DNA of 64,000 nt from the NCBI GenBank assembly GCA_963753725.1, contig CAVWDI010000036.1:62001-126000 (forward strand). The letters run 5' to 3'. The DNA is from CAVWDI01 sp963753725 (GTDB lineage Bacteria > Chloroflexota > Anaerolineae > Anaerolineales > UBA4823). The notes beneath the pieces were generated by a model. It saw nothing but the letters and a program-made list of their open reading frames with translations, did no database searches and was not told where the DNA came from. Positions within the stretch are counted from its first letter, which is position 1. Every line of letters begins with the position of its first letter. A program made the translations under genes and the position numbers. Shown here one piece after another: positions 26,172 through 35,905 of this stretch.

Positions 26172-29100
26172 TTAGGTCCTTGAGTTCAGACCAAGCTTAA
26201 CCGCACGCTCACAGTGTTCAAATAGCGTAGCCACATCGAATGTAATCTCAGGTGTAAGGAAAACTTCATGCTGGTCATCTTCCAGGATAGGCGCATCAAG
26301 AAATGGAATTTTCGTTTCTAAGATATTCACATCACCGGTAACGCGTATATATCTAGCAACGACATATGGCAGCCACAAAAGGTCATCAGAAATCCGTGAC
26401 CTGATACCAGCTCCACTAGGAGGATGCCACCAGTGCTGAACATCGCCTTCCCTGAATTGTCGACTCGCGGCAAGCAGAATTTGCTCCCGTGCCAAATCGG
26501 GATATGCATATAGAAAAGCCAGAACATCTTGCAATTGATCTCGGAAGCCGATTGCGCCACCAGACTGGTAAAAAGCAGAACGCCCCCATAATCGGCAACT
26601 GAGACTTTGGTACATGAGCCAACGGTTGATTAAGAAATCTACTGCGAGTTCGGGGGTTTGCACTTCGATTGTGCTTAAAATACCATCCCACTCCGCTTTC
26701 GTTTGGGATAAGCTGTTTTCAAGGGCAATATCTTCTTGGTATTGTGTGACTAATCTATGGAGTTCTTCTAGTGACTTTGCTTGCCCTAGCATAAACGTAA
26801 TTTCCGAACTCTCTCCTGGTGCCAGTTCAATTTTAACTTGTAGTGCAGAGCAAGGATCAAATCCTACCCCAGTACGACCTGACAGTTTAGTCCGGTCCAT
26901 CGCTGCTGGATTACTAAGCGATCGGTTGCGGCCAATAAAAGACGTACGATCACCACAGAATGATACAGGGGGCGGATTTGTTGCCACAAAAGCGATCCGA
27001 TCTCCATATTCAGGGTGGTAATAATTTCGAGCAATCAAAGCTTGTGCGTCTTCATCCCATTCAGTAATTACACGCTCCTGAGATGATTCGCGGTTCTCTC
27101 CTAAGACCCACTCTACATAGTATGTTATTGATAATTTTCGTTGCCTAGCGGAGTTGTTCAATAAACGCAACCTTTGTAATTTAATCGGGTCTCCACCATT
27201 TCTATCCATTGGAACAAAGACTGTTAATTCCTGCTCAATCCCGTGGCTATTATGTTCAAAAATTGTGTAGCCTGCCCCGTGCCTGGCCCGGTAAGCCATC
27301 TCCTCTCGTATCGGTGACGCCGTCGGTGTCCAGAAAACTCCAGTCTCTTCATCTCGAATGTATATTGCTTCAGAAGGTGGATCTATCACCGGGTCATTCG
27401 ACCATTGCGTCAAACGATTACGCTGACTGTTGCCATACCATGTAAACCCAGAACCAATCTCACTGATCATTGTTCCAAAATTTTGGTTGGCAATTACATT
27501 TACCCAGGGCGCAGGTGTATGGGTGTTTGGTCCGAGATAAATCACATATTCGCCCCCATTCGAGGTAAAACCACCCAGGCTATTGAAGTAAGGTAACTCC
27601 ATATAAGGCAATAATCCTGAAGGATCTCTGGGATCAGGTTTCTTTTTTAGGGGTATTGGTAATTCGGGCACAGAGGTTGGTATAGGTAATTGCTGAGCCA
27701 ATGTACCGCGGGCAGCCACTAGTACCACCCTCGCGACAGCCATAATTAGCCTTAGATCTTCTTTTGGGATTTGATCTTTATTCCGCAAGAAAATTCCACC
27801 TGGCTGATCAACACCTGTATATATTGAATGAGATTGAATCAAATTCTCGAGTTGTTCACGCAACGGCTGTTCATAACTATTTGATTCCTCATTGAGTACC
27901 ACAAGATCTACCATTAAACCGTGTCTTCGCCAGTATGAATGCGCTTGAAGCATTTGACGGACCAAACTGATATCCCGCATCTTGCTAATGGTAACCAGCG
28001 CAATCGGCAAATCGCCCGAAATCCCGTAGGCCCATAAGTCAGCTTGACCTTTACGATTTTCTTCAATGTATTCGGCTGGAGAGCGCCATAAGGGGTTGGG
28101 GAAGAGTAAGTGACTTGCTAGCATCTGAAATCGTCGGGCTTCATCCGGCTGAACCCGGAGTAAGCGCAGTTCAAGTTGGGACGATGCCCATGTAAGATCC
28201 ATCGCCCGCTCTATCGCAGGGGGATCATTAAATTTTCCAATTAACTTTATTACTTCCTCCCGAGTTTCACCAGCAGCGATAATCATGGAAACCTGGATCC
28301 TTTGGCCAGGAGTTAAACGCAGACTCTTCCTCAGACTTAGGATCGGATCCAGGACAAATCCCTGAGTGTTGTTAAGTTTCTGGCTTGGTCCCATAGGGTT
28401 TGCGAGTGTTCGCCCCCTACCGATGAATTGGCGCCTATCGGTTTCAAACTCCAATGAGACTTCGTCAGTTTTCTCAAGGGTAATACTGTGAGCAATAAAA
28501 ATTGGAGCTTCATCTTCTTTTCGAGATCGGCGGAAGCCAAGTAGCGCATTATATTCAGGCACCGCTTCGGTCTGGATAAACATCTTGTTGAAGGCTGGAT
28601 GTTGTCGGTCTGCATCATGAGGTGCCATTGATAGTTCGATGTAGCTTGTAAGATTAAGGTGTCGGGTGCTACTTGATTGATTTACAAGTGTGATCCGCCG
28701 AATCTCAACATCCTCTTCTGGAGAAACGATAACCGCAGTTTCAGATTGGATCCCATAATCAGTGCGTTTGAATATGGCACGATCGAGAGCAAAGTTGACG
28801 GAATACCCTTCAACTTCCCCACCGCTTGGGTGGTAAGCGGTAGACCATAAACGATCAGAATCAACCTCATGAATATAACAAAAGGTTCCTAACGAATCTT
28901 GAGTCCGATCCGCCCTCCAACGTGTGATTTCAAAGTCACCCCAACGACTGTATCCGCCACCTGAGTTTGTGACCATCAAACCGTAGCGACCATTACTTAG
29001 CAGTTGGGTTTTGGGTGTTGTAGTATGAGGGGTATCAAACTTACTCACAGATGGAGCGGCTTCGGCAATGCTTGTCACAGAAGTCGTCCTATCTCTTGTA

Positions 29101-31883
29101 GTAACGTAATGTATTGGGGGGTCAGTGGGGACACGTTCATGAAGTAATTCTTCGACTGCTCGCACATGGACGTCGGCATGGAAATACCGTTGAAGCAGTT
29201 GATCGTGGAAAAAATTTGTTATTGACAAGAACCCCATGCCTTGATGATGTGCCATATAGGTCCTTACAATCACCCCATCTTCGGCCTCGCGTCCAGGACG
29301 ACGGTTAAAATCCATTGCTTCATAATATCCATAATCGCTAAAAAGCCCCAGACTTTCAAGCCTTTTTAGATTTGTTATTGTCCTTTTCGGAGCCAGGTTC
29401 ACTGCCATCAATGTGGCGTAAGGGGCTACAACTAAATCATCCTCCAAACCGCGTTTCAATCCGAGTCCAGGTACTCCAAAGGCTTTATATTGATAGGTCT
29501 TATTAAGATCTAAGTCACTATATGCAGCCTCAGAAATCCCCCAAGGTATGAGACGCTTTCGACCATACTCGATTTGGATTTCAACGGCTTCCTTTACCGC
29601 TTTGTCTAGCAAGGAATTCTCAGTCAAGCGCTGAAAAATCAACGGCATCAAATACTCGAACATAGTTCCGGTCCAGCTGAGGAGCACCCTACGCCGACCA
29701 ATTACATTGTAAGGTCTACCCATGGAGAACCAATGTTCAACGGGAACATCTCCCCGAGCAATAGCGACAAAACTCCCCAATCGTGCCTCGCTTGCGAGAA
29801 GGTCATAGTAAGCATCATCCAATCGGCTTTCAGTAACATTGTAGCCAATAGAAAACAGCTTACGTTCGAGGTCATATAGGAATCGCAGATTGATAGACTC
29901 GGATAGCTGTTGGATTTTTTGAAGAATTTCCTCTCCCAAACCTAACATTTCACCTGCAAGCCACTTTGATTGCTCATAGGCTTCCATCAAGCGTTGCAGC
30001 CATTCATACATGGAAATGTCATCCGTTGGAGAAAACTCTCTAATCGATTTAAGAGCCTGAATACTACCAATCTCTCCATTGGCGAGATCATAAAGTGTGG
30101 GTGCTCGTACGAGATCTTTGCGGACAGCAAGCATAACATCCATACCTAATTGGGTTATTTCAACTTCTGTTTTTTCATTGAGGATATCAATCCAAATGAG
30201 ATACCGATCCGAGATATCGAGCCAAGATGTTACATGCTGTTCCATCTGTCTGGCCCAGTAGACCGCCTCGGTTTCAGGACCAGAAGACATACTAACTTCA
30301 TTTACCAATACTCTTGTAATCCCCTCCATTCTTTTGAGAAGGTTGATAACACCCGTTATGCGATCCGGGGGATTATCCAATTTTTCAATTAACTCACCGA
30401 AGACGTTATTATCAATTCCATCATTGCCTTCAATTGCAGATGAGTGTCTTAAAACTTCACTGGTATCGCGCAGTCCTTTAATAGATTTTTTATCCAGTAG
30501 GGGTGAATGAATAAGCTCTTTCAATCCTTGTTCCAGGGTCAACAAAGTGCCAAGAAGGTTTCCACTATCCACAGCAGAAACATAACGAGGTTCAAGAGGT
30601 AACAAGGTTTGAATATCGTACCAATTTAACAAATGCCCTTTATGTCGATCGAGTTTACTGATCGTATCAAAGGTATGCATTAGTTTTTCAATGATTTGAT
30701 CCAAAGTTTGATATCCAAATTCATGAGCAGATATCAGGCTAAGCAACCAAAGTCCAATATTTGTAGGACTTGTGCGCATTGCCAGTTGGTTTTTATGTGA
30801 GACTTGGTAATTGTCAGGCGGGAGCCAAGAGGTTTTATCATTGACAAAATCCGAGAAGTAACGCCAGGTTCTACGTGCAACTTGTCTAAGGAATCTCATA
30901 TCTTTAGCAGGGAGCACGGATTGCTTTTTAGACATTTTCGGACTTAAATTCAGAAGCCATCCAAACAAGGGGGATAAGAACCATAAAACGAGCCAGGGTA
31001 CAGCAATTGCTAGGTTAGATGGCATCCACTTTTGCACCATCAAACCCAATATCCCGCTGAAAAAACTCGCAAGACCCATGGACAATATGAACCTTGGGAT
31101 TTGATCAGAGGAACTCAAATTGGTAACTTGTTGAGAAGTCCATTGAAGCAAATTCCGGTGGGAGATAAGGCGCCGAAACCAAACACGAAATATGGCATCA
31201 ATGGCAAGCCAAGCCTGATGTGGTATTAATGCGGCATCCACAATCGCCCGTAGAAAGTCGTGAAATAATTGTGAAAACGATAAATTTTTAAGCCCTCTTC
31301 GAGTAGTAAATGATGTTACAGGTTGGACTAATGAATGGAAGAATATTTGCATGGCAACAACTATTGTTGAGAGCCATCCTATCTGGGACGATGTCAACCA
31401 AGATACAGAAAGAAAACCAAGACTAGATATGGGGATCAAGCTGCGGCGAAGGTTGTTAAAAATCTTCCACCGATTGAACCATGAGAGTTGGTTGGGCTCC
31501 CTTTCTCCTCCAGGATTGGGAACGTGCGGCAAGATCCAATCCGCTATTTGCCAATCCCCTCGAATCCAGCGATGTTGCCGGCGAGAATAGCTCATATAAT
31601 TTTGTGGGAACTCATCAAACAGCTCAATATCACTTGCCAAACCCACTCGAATATAGGCACCCTCCAACAAATCATGGCTCAACAGTAATTCATCGGGAAA
31701 CCTTCCTGATAGTATCTGGTTAAATGCGCGCACATCATAGATGCCTTTTCCAAGATAAGAACCTTCTCCAATGAGGTCCTGATAAACATCGGAAACAGCT
31801 TTGGTGTATGGGTCAATGCCTTTCCCATCAGCGAATAGTCGGCTGAATAGTGAGGCATTTGAACTTGGCAAGGATGGACTCAC
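26172..31883 (-). CDS. ndvB: Cyclic beta-1,2-glucan synthase, central body (fragment 4 of 6)
   Basis: An uninterrupted frame of 1,903 residues. It starts in the processive glycosyltransferase domain, whose QxxRW-type motif is visible in 'RRQHRWIRGDWQ'. Several membrane helices follow, then a long region with 'YGYYEAMDF', 'MAHHQGMGFLSI', 'SNGRYGLMVTNSGGGYSRWG' and 'GFTWYGNSQRNRLTQWSND', the glucoamylase-like and GH94 carbohydrate-binding modules of NdvB/Cgs proteins. Such enzymes make and cyclise beta-1,2-glucan at the inner membrane from UDP-glucose. The frame continues upstream of the listed start to about 31965, where a one-base shift (GAGAACTC) joins fragment 3. It ends at 26172, just before the conserved QGPNG...IGTGDWNDG in another frame. 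Confidence 0.9.
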   Translation of the reverse strand: MSPSLPSSNASLFSRLFADGKGIDPYTKAVSDVYQDLIGEGSYLGKGIYDVRAFNQILSGRFPDELLLSHDLLEGAYIRVGLASDIELFDEFPQNYMSYSRRQHRWIRGDWQIADWILPHVPNPGGEREPNQLSWFNRWKIFNNLRRSLIPISSLGFLSVSWLTSSQIGWLSTIVVAMQIFFHSLVQPVTSFTTRRGLKNLSFSQLFHDFLRAIVDAALIPHQAWLAIDAIFRVWFRRLISHRNLLQWTSQQVTNLSSSDQIPRFILSMGLASFFSGILGLMVQKWMPSNLAIAVPWLVLWFLSPLFGWLLNLSPKMSKKQSVLPAKDMRFLRQVARRTWRYFSDFVNDKTSWLPPDNYQVSHKNQLAMRTSPTNIGLWLLSLISAHEFGYQTLDQIIEKLMHTFDTISKLDRHKGHLLNWYDIQTLLPLEPRYVSAVDSGNLLGTLLTLEQGLKELIHSPLLDKKSIKGLRDTSEVLRHSSAIEGNDGIDNNVFGELIEKLDNPPDRITGVINLLKRMEGITRVLVNEVSMSSGPETEAVYWARQMEQHVTSWLDISDRYLIWIDILNEKTEVEITQLGMDVMLAVRKDLVRAPTLYDLANGEIGSIQALKSIREFSPTDDISMYEWLQRLMEAYEQSKWLAGEMLGLGEEILQKIQQLSESINLRFLYDLERKLFSIGYNVTESRLDDAYYDLLASEARLGSFVAIARGDVPVEHWFSMGRPYNVIGRRRVLLSWTGTMFEYLMPLIFQRLTENSLLDKAVKEAVEIQIEYGRKRLIPWGISEAAYSDLDLNKTYQYKAFGVPGLGLKRGLEDDLVVAPYATLMAVNLAPKRTITNLKRLESLGLFSDYGYYEAMDFNRRPGREAEDGVIVRTYMAHHQGMGFLSITNFFHDQLLQRYFHADVHVRAVEELLHERVPTDPPIHYVTTRDRTTSVTSIAEAAPSVSKFDTPHTTTPKTQLLSNGRYGLMVTNSGGGYSRWGDFEITRWRADRTQDSLGTFCYIHEVDSDRLWSTAYHPSGGEVEGYSVNFALDRAIFKRTDYGIQSETAVIVSPEEDVEIRRITLVNQSSSTRHLNLTSYIELSMAPHDADRQHPAFNKMFIQTEAVPEYNALLGFRRSRKEDEAPIFIAHSITLEKTDEVSLEFETDRRQFIGRGRTLANPMGPSQKLNNTQGFVLDPILSLRKSLRLTPGQRIQVSMIIAAGETREEVIKLIGKFNDPPAIERAMDLTWASSQLELRLLRVQPDEARRFQMLASHLLFPNPLWRSPAEYIEENRKGQADLWAYGISGDLPIALVTISKMRDISLVRQMLQAHSYWRRHGLMVDLVVLNEESNSYEQPLREQLENLIQSHSIYTGVDQPGGIFLRNKDQIPKEDLRLIMAVARVVLVAARGTLAQQLPIPTSVPELPIPLKKKPDPRDPSGLLPYMELPYFNSLGGFTSNGGEYVIYLGPNTHTPAPWVNVIANQNFGTMISEIGSGFTWYGNSQRNRLTQWSNDPVIDPPSEAIYIRDEETGVFWTPTASPIREEMAYRARHGAGYTIFEHNSHGIEQELTVFVPMDRNGGDPIKLQRLRLLNNSARQRKLSITYYVEWVLGENRESSQERVITEWDEDAQALIARNYYHPEYGDRIAFVATNPPPVSFCGDRTSFIGRNRSLSNPAAMDRTKLSGRTGVGFDPCSALQVKIELAPGESSEITFMLGQAKSLEELHRLVTQYQEDIALENSLSQTKAEWDGILSTIEVQTPELAVDFLINRWLMYQSLSCRLWGRSAFYQSGGAIGFRDQLQDVLAFLYAYPDLAREQILLAASRQFREGDVQHWWHPPSGAGIRSRISDDLLWLPYVVARYIRVTGDVNILETKIPFLDAPILEDDQHEVFLTPEITFDVATLFEHCERAVKLGLNSRT

Positions 31884-31929
31884 ACGTGGTTGAATGAGCG
31901 AGTAGGAGCCAGCAAGAACTCTACCTTCA

Positions 31930-33657
31930 TTATTGATGCGTGGTTGGTTTAATGGATGAGCGAGAGTTCTCGATCATCCTTCGGGCACTGTCATGAGGAA
32001 GTTGGGTGTCGCTATCCAATGTGATTATGAATCTCACATCAGACAAATGATCCGGATTGCCTACATATACAATATTTTCATCATTTTCGGATTGTGTGCC
32101 TTCGATCAGTCGATTAAGTTCTTCTAACTTCCCACGTTTGCGCTCCCAACCGATGAATTTATTCTCAGATTCGCTCCATTTTCGATCCCGATGAAATAGG
32201 AAGAAAAGATCGTGCCCATAGCGTTGATTAAGAACTTCAATTTGATCGGTTATGATCTGGAGCAGCCGCTTATCCTCTCCATGTTGTTCCTGATCAGAAT
32301 CAGAATAATCCGAAAATAGACCAAACATGAGATTCGACTCGCTATTAGCTAGATAGCGGACTTCAAGTTTGTTTACCTCTTCCAGGATTGTCTCTTCATT
32401 CTCCAATTGCATGGGAACCACTACCAAGGTTTGATAAGCATCAGGAATTCCAGATACAGAGAAATCCATCTTTGATAGTATGCGGGGTGGAATTAACCGA
32501 GTGATCATGTAATTTAGAACTTCAAGCGAAAGTTGGCTGACAGGAATCAACATAAGTAAAAAAATCAAAAGCTGGATCAGAAGGGACTGTCCCTGAAGTC
32601 CCAGCTCAAACACCAGGTAAACAAGCAATGCAAATATGGTACTGAATCCTAGGAAGTAAACTGCCGAATGATAACGAAATATCCACTCCAAGATTCGGAT
32701 ACGGGGTGCCTCACGGCAACGTAAAAGCCGGACGAGCTCGGTTTTCCCTTCCCCAACCAGATAAGCCCCAACATGAGACATCCGATTATCTCCAGGAGTT
32801 TTTTTCAAGGCTTGTTTTGTTAACTCTATAGATTGTTGACTAACATATTCCTCAGATTGTCCCGACCTCCGGGAAAGCTCTTCAATCACCTGCCGATATT
32901 GGTTACGGGTTTTGAAATCCATTTTTTGATATACATCAGATGGGTCTTGCCTTAATAACTTTTCCACATGGCTATGTCGTTCAAAGATTTTTCTCCAATC
33001 TAACATGGCCAGTTGTTTCAAACTAATAAATCCATTTCCAATTGAAATCTGATCTTTTGCCTGACGGTTTTGCTCGCGTATCGTCAGCTCACTTATTGAT
33101 TTAAGGAGCGTGCGTTCAAGCCAGATCTGGACAGGTACAAGAACCGGCGCCTCGTCATAGAGATGATCAATAATTTGTGAGCCAAAATAAGGGCTAGGTT
33201 TAGGATATTTTTCAGCAAGTTCTGATAGGATCGAAAATAATTGATTTGGGTTTCTTCGATTAGCGCTGATTAGCCTGTTTGACCAAAAGTCAGCGATCTC
33301 CCTTTCTCGCAACTCAATCAATGCTCTTACTGCGAGATCCCGGATACTTTCAATTAATACGATGCGCAACATTTGGGGGATGCCCCATAGCTCGCCTATA
33401 GTCAAGGTTTGCTCGGATTGATATGCTTCAATAAAGACATGGATGTTTTCGCGATCTAGTCGCATGTCCGTATGATTAACAAGTTCCTTTGCCAGACTGT
33501 AGATTCGCGGAAGCCCTCGATAAGGTCCGCTTGAGAGCTGAGGTAGTTCCTGATAATAGCGACGGGGAAGGTTTTGCTTAACATCGTTTGAGTTACCTTC
33601 GATGATATATTCATTATCGAGTACCCACTCTGCTATTGGAGAGATTTTCTTATCCAA
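31930..33657 (-). CDS. Cyclic beta-1,2-glucan synthase, N-terminal glycosyltransferase part (fragment 3 of 6)
   Basis: 575 residues: an N-terminal helical region ('SGPYRGLPRIYSLAKELVNH'), two or three hydrophobic helices (about 340-400), then the start of the GT84-like glycosyltransferase domain, ending with the UDP-sugar-binding DxD in 'FIITLDSDTQLPHDSARRMIE'. After MIE the conserved reading TLAHPLNQPRINNEGRVLAG is one base out of frame and continues in fragment 4, so the last dozen residues of this frame are not native. Upstream it joins fragment 2, near 33735, through 'DQASQWIHQVWSDLYDAT'. Confidence 0.88.
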   Translation of the reverse strand: MDKKISPIAEWVLDNEYIIEGNSNDVKQNLPRRYYQELPQLSSGPYRGLPRIYSLAKELVNHTDMRLDRENIHVFIEAYQSEQTLTIGELWGIPQMLRIVLIESIRDLAVRALIELREREIADFWSNRLISANRRNPNQLFSILSELAEKYPKPSPYFGSQIIDHLYDEAPVLVPVQIWLERTLLKSISELTIREQNRQAKDQISIGNGFISLKQLAMLDWRKIFERHSHVEKLLRQDPSDVYQKMDFKTRNQYRQVIEELSRRSGQSEEYVSQQSIELTKQALKKTPGDNRMSHVGAYLVGEGKTELVRLLRCREAPRIRILEWIFRYHSAVYFLGFSTIFALLVYLVFELGLQGQSLLIQLLIFLLMLIPVSQLSLEVLNYMITRLIPPRILSKMDFSVSGIPDAYQTLVVVPMQLENEETILEEVNKLEVRYLANSESNLMFGLFSDYSDSDQEQHGEDKRLLQIITDQIEVLNQRYGHDLFFLFHRDRKWSESENKFIGWERKRGKLEELNRLIEGTQSENDENIVYVGNPDHLSDVRFIITLDSDTQLPHDSARRMIENSRSSIKPTTHQ

Positions 33658-33667
33658 TCGAGTTGCA

Positions 33668-33877
33668 TCATATAGATCTGACCAGACTTGATGTATCCAT
33701 TGACTGGCTTGATCGAGTTGTATCGATTAACTCGGTATTCCTTTGGGGATTAGGATTAATCTGATGTTCTGCAGCCAATCGGTGAGCATGTTCTCGGATA
33801 TCCGCAAAGGAGAGTTGATCCCTGCTTTTTGGCATCCTGTCGTCCTGGATTTCGAGCTTCGGATGTAAGATAAACAC
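33668..33877 (-). CDS. Cyclic beta-1,2-glucan synthase, extreme N-terminal region (fragment 2 of 6)
   Basis: 69 residues. 'DIREHAHRLAAEHQINPNPQ' is the helical N-terminus typical of NdvB proteins, and the frame extends upstream of the listed start with 'SVALFREIGGRPPAVFILHP'. After 'NTELID' the frame should change to read LDQASQWIHQVW and merge with fragment 3, so the last 15 or so residues here are out of frame. Confidence 0.65.
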   Translation of the reverse strand: MFILHPKLEIQDDRMPKSRDQLSFADIREHAHRLAAEHQINPNPQRNTELIDTTRSSQSMDTSSLVRSI

Positions 33878-33933
33878 TGCGGGTGGTCTGCCCCCGATTT
33901 CCCGAAACAGTGCGACTGAAATCCGCAGTTTTT

Positions 33934-34365
33934 CTACTGAACTTCTTGAAGGATTAAGACGGTTTCTTTAGACAATAGCCATCGTGCGTGATCCTTGAGA
34001 AGTTTCCTGTCAACGCCGTATTTTGAACGCCGTATTAACACTGGGCCCAAGAGGGCTCCAATAAGCCCACCAATAATGATAAAACCCAAGTTTGATATGT
34101 TGTCATCCGAAATGAATTTCGAGTTGGGATAGAAAAAGAGTATAGTTCCAGTAATACCCCCCATTAAGATCGCCATCAGGATTACGCTGATAGTGCGACG
34201 CCGAGGGAAGGGATCCTTAAGATGTACTTTACCTTCTACATTCTTATACACCAATGCAGTTCGATGGAATCCTCTCGCCTGCAATTTCCTGAGAGCTTCA
34301 TCTGCATTCTTTCTATTTGAAAAGTATCCTATGAGAACACCTTTATCAAGTTTACGTTTTTGCAT
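33934..34365 (-). CDS. N-terminal membrane segment of the glucan synthase locus (fragment 1 of 6) or separate small membrane protein
   Basis: 143 residues with a start 'VLIGYFSNRKNADEALRKLQ', a short alpha/beta-like domain ('GFHRTALVYKNVEGKVH'), then two hydrophobic helices joined by a Gly-rich turn ('LMAILMGGITGTILFF' and 'LGFIIIGGLIGALLGPVLIR'). It ends 'ETVLILQEVQ', and one inserted base would join it to 'SVEKLRISVALFREIGG' of fragment 2. I infer it is the true N-terminus of the same polypeptide. The alternative is a separate GlsB/DUF-like membrane protein co-transcribed with it. The ATG at 34365 opens the locus. Confidence 0.6.
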   Translation of the reverse strand: MQKRKLDKGVLIGYFSNRKNADEALRKLQARGFHRTALVYKNVEGKVHLKDPFPRRRTISVILMAILMGGITGTILFFYPNSKFISDDNISNLGFIIIGGLIGALLGPVLIRRSKYGVDRKLLKDHARWLLSKETVLILQEVQ

Positions 34366-34839
34366 TATTCTTTTGATTATATTTCATAATAATAGTATTT
34401 CTTCCTTGATTTGCTTCATGTTCAGGGAAGATTTAATAATTATGTGAGCAGTGGTGTTCAAATCCCTCTGGGCGCGTAACGGGAGCAAGGTTGATCAAAA
34501 AGACGCGTCCCGAACACTAACTCATATTCAAACTCATGCAGGATATCCACAAACTGCTACTTACTGACACATACCCAACCAATGAAATTGACATTTTATT
34601 AACATTGTACTGACTATTATCTAAATCAGTAAAGGACGGTTATCGGGATGCTGGCCATCAGTGTACGTCGTCGAGCAATTTTTATCTATGTTATTCTTTG
34701 AAAATAAGGGTAATTTGGATGAATTGGGGCTTGATACTTAATTAGTTTCGCAATTAAACTTTTGAAAAATTTTAGTGGGTTAAGCGTAATACTTCATATT
34801 ATTAAACTCATAATGAGAACAAATACCTTATCTTACTCA
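34366..34839. other. Non-coding gap upstream of the glucan synthase locus
   Basis: 474 AT-rich bases without a frame I would call. It must contain the promoter for the minus-strand glucan synthase locus, but I see no convincing box pair. Confidence 0.4.
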
Positions 34840-34853
34840 TTATATTTGTTGTA

Positions 34854-34920
34854 ACTTTCGAGCTATTACTAATCCGCCGTTATATTGGACTGCACGTCCA
34901 GGCTTGTAGTCCAATATAAC
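34854..34920. repeat. Palindromic repeat family, complete copy with a 13-bp perfect stem
   Basis: GTTATATTGGACT (34879-34891) pairs perfectly with AGTCCAATATAAC (34908-34920) around a 16-nt loop holding GCACGTCCAGG. The left arm and flank are about 85 percent identical to 36331-36386, and a shortened copy is at 24862-24900. The frame of the neighbouring pseudogene runs through it, so it inserted after or during decay of that gene. Confidence 0.7.
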
Positions 34921-35066
34921 GTGGAGCAGGAAAATTTTTAAGTTTAGCGGCAGAGGCAGGTTTTCCAAATTAAAGGTGGGGTTAGGGATATTTACCACCA
35001 AGACAATGGAGGTCGTGGATTCATTTACTCTTTTATAGCCGAGCGGGGTGATCCTTTTTATGGTAC

Positions 35067-35519
35067 TCAGGATATCTGATTGTCGATTTTGCGGTTGCCC
35101 AGGTAGGCGAGGAGGCCTAGAGAAAGTAGAGGAAACCGCTGATGATAACCACATTGAGAGGCTGTCCCATACCTGGGTTAGCCTAATATCCTGATCCAGA
35201 AGGATGGCGTATTTGAAGATGGTGAAGAGGAACCCGACCAGTATAAAGAGAGTGTATCCGGCCAGGAGGTAGCGCAGCTTGATTTTACGGGGGTCGATGA
35301 CGCCAGTAAGATAAAGGGAGAGACCCAGCAAGACTATTATATTTACAGTCAAAAGCATGGCAATGTCATTCCAGGCTTCCTGCGGGCTGGTGTAACACAA
35401 ATTGCCGATAGAGTTGGATGATGATTAAAGAAAAGAGTGGTGAAAAGGTACATTATGGTACATAGAGAGCGAAAGATGTTTGTTTCGCGTTCGTCAAAAT
35501 TAAATGGTCTTTTATCCAT
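35067..35519 (-). pseudogene. Decayed small membrane protein that followed the XRE regulator
   Basis: The remains of a roughly 145-residue two- to four-helix protein are spread over three frames: 'MDKRPFNFDERETNIFRSL' (from 35519), then LYRQFVLHQP, then 'QEAWNDIAMLLTVNIIVL' and 'KIKLRYLLAGYTLFILVGFL', and finally GLLAYLGNRKIDNQIS ending at 35067. At least three or four frame changes occur within 450 bases, too many for sequencing noise. The open frame 34840-35400 covers the middle and then runs on into a palindromic repeat. The family usually sits directly behind a small XRE repressor, as here, where start and stop overlap. Function unknown. Confidence 0.7.
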
Positions 35520-35727
35520 TTGCTCCATCCTCCCAAAAAAGCTGGTCGAGGGTTCTTTCAAGAGTTCTGGCAATCTTTATACACAGGTTCAGGGTGGGGT
35601 TGTAGTTCCCCTTTTCGATGAGGCCAATGGTCTGCCGGGTGACCTCAACCTGGTTGGCAAGCTCCTGCTGAGTGAGGTTTTTTTCAATGCGCGCTAGTTT
35701 GAGTTTCATACGTGCAGATTGGTTCAT
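35512..35727 (-). CDS. Small XRE-family (Cro/CI-type) transcriptional regulator
   Basis: 71 residues, essentially one helix-turn-helix domain: 'MKLKLARIEKNLTQQELANQ', 'VEVTRQTIGLIEKGNYNPTL', 'IARTLERTLDQLFW'. It belongs to the YozG/YgzD-like single-domain repressors that control a neighbouring membrane protein. The open frame extends upstream to 35880, but the residues there are not conserved in character. ATG 35727 coincides with the predicted transcription start of the promoter at 35734-35762, so the mRNA may be leaderless. It overlaps the start of the following (decayed) membrane-protein gene. Confidence 0.88.
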   Translation of the reverse strand: MNQSARMKLKLARIEKNLTQQELANQVEVTRQTIGLIEKGNYNPTLNLCIKIARTLERTLDQLFWEDGANG

Positions 35728-35733
35728 TGGGAT

Positions 35734-35762
35734 GATATAACATATAAATGGCATTATGTCAA
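35734..35762 (-). promoter_or_regulatory. Near-consensus promoter with overlapping dyad for the XRE regulator
   Basis: On the minus strand: TTGACA (35762-35757, perfect), a 17-nt spacer, then TATATC (35739-35734) preceded by TGT (extended -10). ACATA...TATGT flank the spacer as an inverted repeat, a plausible autoregulatory operator. The predicted start site falls on the ATG at 35727. Confidence 0.65.
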
Positions 35763-35905
35763 TAAATACATACATAATAGCAGATATAGATTGCATTGGA
35801 GGGTGAAGGCACCGAAAATTCGTAAATAGTGTGGAGATTTTTAGTAAATGAAAATCTAAATTTTGAAAGAGGCAACTCAATTATTCGCCTCTCATATCAG
35901 TGGAA

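Noticed and set aside
34879..34920. Possible integron attC site
   Set aside because: The stem is perfect and its ends read GTTATAT...ATATAAC, the reverse of the RYYYAAC...GTTRRRY arrangement of attC; no integrase gene is seen.
34840..35066. C-terminal extension of the minus-strand frame 34840-35400
   Set aside because: The conserved end of the membrane protein is in another frame, ending at 35067; this stretch runs through a palindromic repeat.
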